A stretch of DNA of 64,000 nt from Chelydra serpentina. Its lineage: Eukaryota; Chordata; Testudines; Chelydridae. The notes under the pieces were generated by a model. It saw only the letters and a list, made by a program, of their open reading frames with translations. It made no database searches and was not told the origin of the DNA. Below, in pieces: positions 46,985-57,000 of the stretch (its first letter is position 1; each line of letters begins with the position of its first letter). The position numbers and the translations under genes were made by a program. Where the stretch lies: contig JBAIAC010000033.1 in assembly GCA_037349315.1 (NCBI GenBank), forward strand, positions 13,224,001 through 13,288,000, written 5' to 3'.

Positions 46985-48640
46985 TTAGCAGAACAGACCT
47001 TGTGATGGAAAAGACAGGAGCAAAAGAGTCAAGGGTGGAGGAGAGTGAGACATGGAGAGAATCAACAACCATATTGACGAAAGAAAGGGATGAGAGGGCA
47101 AGGAGGAAAGGGCTGAGAGCAGACGAGAACTCATTAAAGCTGATGGACTGGATATCACAGAAAGGCCAAGAGACAGGGCACGCTGGGGGAGCTGATGAGA
47201 CCAGATGATAGTCATGGGGGAAATCAGCAACAGAGAGATCAGAGCAAGAGCATTGCTAGTTGAAGACCTAGGCAAGTCAACAACCTTTTTAGTGCGTGAG
47301 AGAATTGAATCAGGGCTGCATGGTACAATGAAGAGATGAGGGAGAGGAAACTGCCAGATGAGGGGGTCAGGTGGGTCATCAGCGTGGAAGCTGAAGTCAC
47401 TAGAGAGAGATAACAGGAGTCAAAATCAGAGAAGCAAGCTGATGGGGAGATGTTGGGTGGATGGTAGATGACGGCAACAGAGAGGGGAGAGGGAAGTCAG
47501 ACGCAGGGCTATTAAAAACAGAGAGTGGGAAATAGCAAGAAGTTGGAAGCAGCAGGAACAGAAGAGGAGAAACTCAGCTCCCTCACCATGGTCTGATCCT
47601 TCCAGGGCAGGAAGTCAAAGAGAAGGACAGGCCTCTATGGCTACGTCTGCACTGCAGCCAGTGATTCCCAGCGCTGGTTGAGACTTGTGCTAGCTCAGCT
47701 CAAGCTAGCACACTAAAAATAGCAGTGTGGATGTTGTGGCATGGGTGGCACCTTCAGCTAGCTGCATGAGCTTGGACCAAGGGGGTCAGGTGGCTTGGAT
47801 CCAGGTGGCTAGCCTGAGTTCCGGCCCTTGGTGCAACATCCACATTGCTGTTTTTAGCCACTTGCTGGAGAATGAGCTAGTGTGAGTCTGTCGACCTGTG
47901 CTGGAAATCCCAGCTGAAGTGTAGACATACTCTAAGAGAGAGGGCAGCTGCAGAGCCACTGTCAGATGAAGGGATTCTGGTCTCTGTGAGGGACAGGAGC
48001 CTGGAGGGAGCAAGATATGGAGAGGCCCTAGATTAATGTGATCTTTTTAGAGATGGAGTGGGTGTTCCAGAAACAAAAAGAGGAGGGAAGGAGTAGGATA
48101 GATGTGAGGTTAGGAATGATTGACTAGAGGGGCAGAGGTAGTGGCACAGATAGGTGTGAGAGGTGGAGAGAATGAGGATGGAGGGAGGACCAGGGCTGGA
48201 GCAAATCTCACCAGAGATGAAGGGGAGGAGGAAGAGGAGTGTGTGGACGTGACAGCTGGATTGGTGCTGGTGGGAGAGGGGGGGAAGAGGAGCAGGGAGA
48301 GCTAGTGGAAACTGTAGACAGGTGATGGTAACAAGGATGGGGAAATGGAGGCAGTGGGGGGGGGGTGGGGGCAGAAGGAAAAAGGATGCTATGATGCAGA
48401 AGGATGTGATGGGAGCCTTGGGTGGCAGATGGACAAGGTTACCAAAAAAAAAAAGATACAGGGGGAGACACTGGGCCAGGAGAGGCTCCCTGATGCTTGC
48501 AGCAGCTCCCCGTTCCAGGCAGCTAGATTGTGTTGCCCAAGGGAGGGGGAAGAAGGCGAGCCTTTTGGGAGCTGCACAGCTGGGAGAGTCAGGGTGGAAC
48601 AGTGGGGGTGAGGAGGATACTGGGACAGTATCTTCATAGT
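46985..48640 (-). mobile_element. Decayed LINE-like relic, interrupted by a MITE
   Basis: The plus strand is strongly purine-rich. The minus strand at 47275-46985 reads LISLLLISP…IIWSHQLPQ. I recognise this as a decayed piece resembling the region after 'LDLVFT' in a LINE endonuclease domain. Sequence of similar composition resumes after the MITE at about 47636-47935 and ends in G-runs near 48360. No intact domain remains. The class assignment is tentative, and the long pyrimidine-rich minus-strand frame (48665-48033) is not a gene. Confidence 0.35.
47636..47935. mobile_element. MITE of the 'gtctacact' class, nested in LINE-like relic
   Basis: The left end ATGGCTACGTCTGCACTGCAGC and the right end AGCTGAAGTGTAGACATACT are inverted copies with mismatches. 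Interior arms GCAGTGTGGATGTTG and CAACATCCACATTGC are also inverted. It interrupts purine-rich sequence of one character. Related fragments lie at 42840-42960 and 55430-55560. Confidence 0.6.
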
Positions 48641-50511
48641 GCAAATACTTAATAGGGTGCAGCAACAGTACTTACGCTGAGAACCTGAAGTGACGAATAT
48701 TGTATCCAACTGAAACTGAAGCGGGACTTTAGATATGTAAAATCTAATCTCCAGAGCATCCTTACTCTTAAAAGACCTGAGATCTACATTGACTAAGAGC
48801 TTGACATTTGGTGGCGCTGAGCACCTCCCACTCCCATTGACTTCAACTGAGGTTGCAAAGTTTTAACGTTCTGCAAAAACAGCTGTTAAATGGTCAAGAG
48901 TCAAGACTATGGGATGTCCCACCTAAAGGATGGAAACTTTAGCAGTATCACTTAACAGCACAGTCAGATATTGATTCATGAACGAATGAGTGCAACTTAT
49001 GAGCCGCTAGCACTTCCTACACCACATGGCTTTGTCCTTGGGAGATTCTCTGCCTGCCCCCTCAATCAAGAACGGGGCTTAGAAAAGCAAACCAGATCAG
49101 AGTTTAAAGTGGTATGGTTGCAAGAATCACTAGAAACTAATGCATAAGTAGGTTTAAGATTAGTGTGGGTGGGACTTACATAATTAAACAGGAGCAAAAT
49201 CCAAACTCTTCTGGAAAGTTTGCTCCTAAAACCCCCAGAGTCACAAATTAGACATGCTTACACAGTTCCATCCCTTTAAACATGAGGCACTGAGGAGCAG
49301 AGTGTCTGCTATTCAATCTTTCAATATACAGGAAAGTTAATTTATTGCAACTGTGTCAGAAAACTTGCAGGATTCACAAACTTTTAAACGAATATAACCA
49401 ATTTCCAGTCAGTTTGCATTTTAATATAATCTTAAAAACCTGAAGATTCAACATATGTTTTCCTAACCAGTTCAACTGGGTTATTTTTGTACTAAAGGTT
49501 AACGGTCACCAAACAGAATCAAATTTTAAAAGCATGCATGACAGATGTCAAAATGCTGAAAGTTTTGGATCTAATCAGACACTTCATTATTCCAGAATGT
49601 ACAAAACAACTATTCTCACTACATCCTGCGAATCAAGGCCCTTTTCTCCTTTTCGATTAGCATCCTCCAGTTCCCTAATACAGCAACACAATTTCCTTGC
49701 TAGCTATGATTTAGCTTGTTACTTATGTTTGGAAGCTAGAAAGGAACCTGATGTTCAGGGTCACATATTAGAAGGACACATATTTGAGACTTCAGAAACA
49801 TGCATCTGTACACAAGACAGGTAGCGATGTACGATTTGCACAAAGCGTGTTTTATGGGTGTGAGCATACTTTTACAGGTAAGGCACTTCTATGGAAAGGC
49901 CCTTATGTTTCCAGGTGTCAATCATTCAAAGCAGACTACACCCTACAGTATATTTAACGCTAGTGGATGAACACAAGTCTTTACCTTGAGTTGTCCTACA
50001 ACAGCTAATGCTATTGCCAATAAATAAGTCAGCAGCAAGGAACTGCATTCCTTATGCTGCAGAGGAATCTCAGAACCCAGATCTTGGCAAAGAAAACAGA
50101 ATTTTCTTTTTTTTTTTTTAATCTGAGCTGTATTTCTTTATAATTAAGAAAAACTTTTCACTGGTGCTCTCCACCTTCAAACTTCAGTTGAAACAAAGAA
50201 AACGCTACTGTGTTTGAGAGTTTTTGATCTTCAATGGTTGGCTAGTTTGCATTACTGAAAAAACACCCAAGACTATTTCCTCCAATGAAACTAGAGGAAG
50301 GATCTGTTCTATTAATTTCAACAGACAATAGTATTCCAAAAGTTTAATCAATGTACAAAAATAGTATGGAGAAAAAAAACACCAAGCCCTTTAATAGAAA
50401 ATATTAGTCTTCAAATTAATTAAATCTCTAGATTTGCTTAACAAGGGTCACCATAACTGCAGAGAATGTCCCTTATAGCCTGAAGAGGATTTGACTTATT
50501 TTATAACTCAG
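48641..50511. other. POLR2M downstream flank and probable 3' UTR
   Basis: Contains the candidate poly(A) hexamers and a poly(T) run at 50107-50119. It also has small remnants of the 'gctgagcacc…ccattgacttca' palindrome at about 48815-48850. A similar 'cagaggcgctgagcacc' piece at 50680-50725 lies between the direct repeat and the stop codon. No independent gene. Confidence 0.5.
50343..50395 (-). promoter_or_regulatory. POLR2M: Candidate POLR2M polyadenylation signals (ATTAAA)
   Basis: Minus-strand ATTAAA hexamers occur at 50395-50390 and 50348-50343, about 505-560 nt beyond the stop. Another lies at 50122-50117, and the first canonical AATAAA is at 49346-49341. These mark plausible 3' ends, but which one is used cannot be told from sequence. 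Confidence 0.35.
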
Positions 50512-50658
50512 AGTTCTTATCCATTCACAATAGGTTTAAGGGTAGAAAAATATATTATTCCTTTTACGTTCATTTTTCCTCCAACTATAACCATCTTCTT
50601 GTAGACCCTCTGTCACTGCTTACTACAGTATGTTGAACAGCTACTTTAACTGAGCTAT
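50512..50658. repeat. 147-bp direct repeat, copy 1 (downstream of the POLR2M stop)
   Basis: This is nearly identical (I count about seven mismatches) and in the same orientation as 51484-51630. It lies about 240-390 nt past the stop codon, probably in the 3' UTR, while copy 2 is in intron 3. Offset 972 bp. The family is not recognised, and there is no obvious coding content. Confidence 0.85.
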
Positions 50659-50899
50659 ATAAAGCCCAATGGGCAATTTTCAGAGGCGCTGAGCACCCTC
50701 TGTGCCTATGAAAATCAGGCCACAAACATCAATATAATTTGTACTCAAACTATTCATCCCTTCCCAGAGCTGCAGTGCCACATCTCCTCTAGCAAACACA
50801 GCAATCTACAAGGCCAAGAATCCTGGTTATCGAGTTTTTTAAAGGATAGCGCAAGAGATCAATTACACTGTCCATTGCCAGATATTTTCCTTTTTGAAC

Positions 50900-51040
50900 T
50901 CAGTCTTCCAATGAATGGTAATCTTCCTCATCCCTCACTTCTCTGTATTTCATTGAGGTTTCCCCTTCAGGTTCATACCTGACCATTTTAATATTCAACG
51001 TTTCTGCTAGTTTTTGCGCGGCAAGTTTTGCTTGCGTTTC
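50900..51040 (-). CDS. POLR2M: POLR2M coding exon 4 (terminal)
   Basis: Acceptor GTTTGTTTTTAG follows a GT-rich tract. The exon encodes 46 residues beginning [19 protein letters not shown] and ending in the acidic tail [14 protein letters not shown], with TGA at 50902-50900. Human POLR2M has the same order ([17 protein letters not shown], then YREVRDEDDD). The exon is flanked by the two copies of a 147-bp direct repeat. Confidence 0.95.
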   Translation of the reverse strand, partial: ETQAKLAAQKLAETLNIKMVRYEPEGETSMKYREVRDEEDYHSLED

Positions 51041-54000
51041 CTAAAAACAAACACACACAGGAAAGAGAGAGAGACATGTTAAACTACAATTTGTTATTCA
51101 TCCTGGATGTCAAAAATCTACTAGCTGAAAATAGAAACATTACAGAGTAACTCGCATGATCACATTAAGTCTCATCCCAACAATTCCTAATATTTGCAAG
51201 AAATAGTGGACATTTCCTTAAATTTAAACAAAAAGATCTTTAATATTTTGATTTTAAAATGATTTCATTTTATTACTTGAGCAGCAATTTCTCCATGCTG
51301 CAATTCTTACATAAGACCTGCTTCCACTTGAGCAAGATCAGGCCTACGTAGAGATGTGGCCTACCAGAGTCATTACATGACTGAGAAACAGAACTCCCAA
51401 GTTCCAAACCCAGCTCCGACAAAGACTGTGGCCTTTGGCAACTCCTGTAATTTCTCCAGTTCCAGTTTCCACCCCCTGTAAAAAGTTCTTGTCTATTCAC
51501 AATAGGTTTAAGGGTGGAAAAATATATTATTCCTTTTACGTTCATTTTTCCTCCAACTATAACCATCTTCTTGTAGACACTCTGCCACTGCTTACTACAG
51601 TAGGTTGAACAGCTACTTTAGCTGAGCTATTTACCTAACTCTCAGGAATGCTGAGATTATTAATTAGCAAGTGCTTGTAAAATATTAAGCAGCACAACTC
51701 TGAAATTAAATAGCCCAACACCAACAAGTTTTTACTAGTTGTCTAGTTTTAAACATTGCCAGTCTGTCATCATATGGAATTCAACGCCAAAATCCAGTGA
51801 CACAGGAGATCTCTGTTCAAAATGAAACTTCCTTAACCTCCAGTGACTACAAAGAACTTGGGCATTGCCAGTCACAGTGCAAAGAAAATCAACGGTAATT
51901 ACTTGCACACATTTCAGATCTATAATACTGGATACTTCTTTTGCCTTCATTAGCATGAACGGGTTATCCAGCATATGCTAGTGACTGGTATGCTTGTTAC
52001 CGAGCATACTTTTTGAGTTCAAAGCACAGAGGTGACAAGTGACACTGCAACAAATTGATCATTACTATATGCAAAAAATAATGCTAAATTTTATTTACTG
52101 CTAAACAGCTCTAAAGACTGGATTTGGAAACACCACTGACAGAATCAAATGGAAAAATTAATCTGACCTTATAAAAAGTCTGGAAGTCTCAACTGACTAA
52201 CATATGAAAGGCATAGCCTTTGTACTGTGGCTTTCCAGAATGGCCCCAGCAATATAATTACATTTTCCAGACCAAATAGTAACACTGATTCATACCTCAT
52301 AAATTTCTTTTTGCTGTGTCTGAATTGCTATTGATTCTTCTATGGATAACAATTGGGTAGGTGCATGATGAAGTGGTGGCAGCCGGGCTGCTGTGATGTC
52401 ATCCAGATGTTTCTTATCTCTAAGACGTCTTTCTTCTTCAGAAATTGAAGACCCAAGTCTCCTAGGTGAACGACTAGGTGAGGAATCATGAGATGAGCCA
52501 CTCCACTCAGCTGGTAATCTAAAAGGGATCAAATGTGAAGTTGCGACCCATATTTGCAATGTGAATTTAAGATGCAGTTTTTAATTCTAGAAATAGTCAT
52601 TTCTGATACAGAAAGACTAAGAAAGAGACCGTATAAATCAGGTCATATTATAATGTACCACATAAGTGAACAATAAGCTGAACTTTCATAGTGCTTCTTC
52701 ATGTAAAAAGGTAATTAATTTTCACAACACTTTTACAAGGAAGGAAACTTTACCAATGAGGAAAAATTAATTGACAGGTTAAGTGACTTCCCCGAAGCCA
52801 CACAGTAAATCACTGCTTTAGCAAGGATTAGAATGAAAGAGTTCCCAGCTCAGCAATGAGTCCATTAGAATATGCTGCCCCTCTCAACCCACTGAACACT
52901 ATCTACTTCAATTAACTTCCCTGAGGTTGAGGACATTCATTTTCTCACAGGAAATGCTCCAGCACATTGAAGGATCGTGCCCTACTTAAGTACAATCTCT
53001 CTCTACATACAGGTTTCTAATACTAACCATAAAAATCACATACTACGCAGACACCTGGAGTCACTCTTTCCTGCCTTCCTCTGTGAATATCTGAAGTTTT
53101 TAATCAATGGAAAAAATGAACTAGTGATTTCATACAGCTTGCAATCTTCTAATACTTTCAATGTACTCTGTAGTGATCTGCAGCTACAATAGGTTCATTT
53201 TTTCAATTACATGAAGGCACTGTGATGATGCTCCATCATGCATATCAATTGTTTCCAGTATAGCACTTAGTAAAGGTGCAAAACTCTATCATATCACCAA
53301 CTTGTAGCAAATATTCTTTCGGGGGAAAAAAAATCTCTGCCAGAAGTTATACTTCAAGTTCTATGTTTCTGCTTATTTTGTGCCAATAAAATAGCCATGG
53401 CTGGGAGTCAGGGAAACTTCAGGCAGTCACTGCTGAAGTTTCCAGACAATTTTGCCAATATAGAAATTAAAATTCGGAGTGATCCTGAAAAGCCACCTGC
53501 TATTACAGTTCAATTGTAATCCTAAAGGAATATTTGCCAGTTAAGTAATAGTTTTGTAGCGTGGACCAAAAAAACCTTTCAGGATTGATGATGATTATTT
53601 ATTACTTGTGGAATCAGAAGACTAAGCGATACATTTTTTGATGATAACTTTTGAATCAGGATTTTAGCCCCAGTTCCCAGATGAGGGGGACTAGCACATT
53701 AAACTAGCATGCCCTAAATGCCATATTTTTAATCATCTAATTCTGTCCAAACAAAGCAAAAGCAAAAAGCATTTACAGTTGCCAATTTTATAGAGATAAT
53801 AGTTAGCCCTCCTATTTATGAGAAACTTCTATATTCCGCAAAACTTACGCGTTGGTTTTAAATTTATTTTTAGCTCTTGGGTTCTTAGCTCTTGATTCTA
53901 GAACTTCAATATAATGTGGCTTTTTTGGTGCCATTGTAGGAAGGCTTCCAAAGGGATTATTCTTAAATGTAGCAATGTTCTGTTCTTTTTCTGATTTTCT

Positions 54001-57000
54001 TTCATTGTTATTCCCATCTCCAACTGCAACTCTTTCAAAGGCATCAACCAGCATGTCACCACTGTTGCCTGAAGCATCCACTGCACTTTCTGTTTCACCC
54101 AGAGAACTGTATTTAGGTATCTGCTGATCAATTTTCATCAGGCTGATTGTGGATGAATTTAAATTGGATTCACTTTCATGAGATTTTGCATGGTCTTCTA
54201 TCATACACTCTATTTGATCAAGTTTTTTATGGCCCTTTGCAGAAGCCGTATGTGTGTCTCTTCTCTCGGTACATTCATCTTCCTTGTCTTGCAAAACAGT
54301 TGTAGAAGTTTTGTTTACATGAGTAGCAGAGTTTTCATAAATAGATGAGAAAACTTTATTTGTTGATTTGTTCTCACTCAGGGCAACTCTTTGTTTGTTT
54401 GTATTAATCTCCTCTTGTTTTGTCTGAAACTCCAGTCTAACAACAGACAACAGTTCAGTTGTCCTCTTTAATTCTTCCTGTTGTGCTATGGCAAGCTTCA
54501 GCTTTTCAACAAAATCAGAGATCTTTTTACCTTTATCTGGAAGTCTATAAATAAATGTCCTACAAATAAGAAAGAAAGAGTTACGTGACAAGCCTCAGTA
54601 TTATTTCTGATATTCACATATGTAATATCAGATAGATAAAGTTAATAGTTTCATGACAATATTAAAACATTGCTGGTTCCATTATATAAAACATTCTGAA
54701 AACGTAAGAATTCTAAAGTTTGCATAAATGCATGACATCTGTAGTTTTATAAGTTCTTGACTATGACAGAAAAAAAGTAATGATTTTGCCAAACCAGTGA
54801 AGATTATTCTGAGCTGAAAGAATGGTAAGGCAAATTTTTAAATGAAATCATTGTAAAATGATTGCAGAACTGGGAGGGGAAAATAGAAGACTGACGTGAA
54901 CTGTGCTATGATTACTGAAGATATTTATCAATTGACTTTAGAACTGTGAACATATCTAAAACTTGAGTATACTTCTTAAACTGTTGTCTTGACATACCAG
55001 CAAACCCTCATAGTGTATACACAACTTACACTGGCAAAAACCTGTTTTTGCCACTATCGTTTATATCAAAATAAGCTATATGAGCAAAAGCACTTCTATG
55101 CCAGTATAACTGCATCTTCACAAGGGATTTTGCTGGTATAGAAATGTTGCAAAAAAACCCCAACCCCAATGTCCTTACCAACACCAGGAAAATATTTCAG
55201 TGTAGATCAGACCTTAGAAAATAGCGCTAAAATTGCACATTTGTGCAGGATGCATGTTTGTTCTAGTTCTTCCTTTCCTCCACTCTTTAGTCTTCCTTCA
55301 CTGGAAGGAAAAAAATAAAGATGTGTCTTTATACTAAGTTAGCTACCTCACTGTACATTTTTTAGAGGGGACCAGGTATAGGAGTTTTTACCTCAGCATA
55401 GCTAGTTGTAATTAATCATAGCCCCACTAATTGGGGTTTACCTCAACTAGCTACACTGCGGTATAAAACTACTTGTGTCTTGTCTACACTACAATTTTAC
55501 ATCAAACTAGCTATCTCGATGTGAAACAAGACATATCTTTTTTACAATGAAGACATAGACACCATCCCTCTATATTCCCCCCATAAATTGTGTTCCCCTC
55601 CCCACTTTGGCCGTTACTCATTAACACTGTCACACACACACACACACTCTTTTTCTTGAGACAAGAAAGCCTCCTTAAAAACAACGTATTTCTATAGGTG
55701 ACATGTCATATTTACAAATCATTAAAGCCCTGACCCCACAAATATGTAAACATGTGCGGTGGTTTTACTCATGTGAGGAGCCCCATTGACTTTGAATAGA
55801 GTCACTCATGCTTAAGTGCTTGAAAGATCAGACCCTACTAAAGCAAAAGCATCACTTATTTATTGTTCTTCACTGGTTCTTGCTCCCAGGCTCAAGATCT
55901 AAGTGATCACCACACTTTGGGTCAGGAAGGAATTTTCCTCCAGGTCAAATTGGCAGTGACAAACTTTTTCACCTTCCTTTGCAGTGTGTGGGTGCAGGTT
56001 ACTTGCCAGGATTAGCTGGGTCTACCTAACAATCATTTCCCTGCCACTGCAGGGGCTTTGGGCATTGGTGCACCTCAGTCCCACCTATTCTCTGCCTGTG
56101 GCACCTAACAGTCTAGTCTCCTGTAGACTGTAATACTTTGGTTATTGGGTTTAGCGTGTGGGTGCTGGGTGGCGTTGGTGGCCTGTAATATACAGGAATC
56201 AGACCAGATGATCTGGTCATCCCTTCTGGCACTGAATTCTATGATTGTCTGATCCTGTATTGCTTGGACTCCCAAATCCTTCTGTCCCCTATCACTGCAC
56301 TCTCTGTGCTTGGCACAGCCCCCGTGAGGTTGTCCCTTCAATAGGGGAAAATCCTTATGGCCGTTGGGCCTGTTCTGCCCACCGAGTCCAATCTGTGACC
56401 TGGTTGTTATCCCTCTCACAAGGACCCAGCTCCTGTCACCGTGGTATCCACTGTCCAAAGTGACAGCAGGGGAACGGATGCTCATGCAAAGTTACTGGCA
56501 AGATGAGGCTTCACTGTGTCATGTCTACGTGTGTTAGAGGTGGTGGTGGCGGTGGGGGTGGGAGGGGAGGCAGGCAGCTACGTGTGTGCACACACACATG
56601 TACGTGTAGGGGGGATGATAGCAGTGTGTTGGTCATGCAGTTGTGGTGCCTCTATCTGTGTGTGTGTTGGAGGTGGTGGAAGCTGGGGGCTAGGGGACAG
56701 GATGCAGGGCAGCTGTGTGTGTGCATGGCACGTGTGTGGGGGGGATGACAACGGTGTTGGGGCAGTGGTGTGTCTATGTGTTATAGGTGGTGGTGGTTGG
56801 GGGGGCAGCTCTGTGAGAGCGCGCAGATGTGGCGGGGATGACAGCGGTGTGTTGGTGTTGGGGTAGCAGTGCATATCTCTGTGCCTGCGTATCTCAGCCA
56901 CCACCTCCAACACACAGCTATCCCAACACACCGCTGTCATCCCTGACCCACACACAGAGTTGCCCTGTCTCCTGCCCCCCCAGCCACCACCTCCAAAGGT

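Noticed and set aside
48033..48665. 210-codon minus-strand open frame
   Set aside because: It lies in pyrimidine-rich decayed repeat sequence, so lack of stops is compositional. There is no domain, splice context or homology.
1..50000. Possible ALDH1A2 terminal exons downstream of POLR2M
   Set aside because: No frame shows the conserved aldehyde dehydrogenase C-terminal motifs. The gene presumably lies beyond the window.
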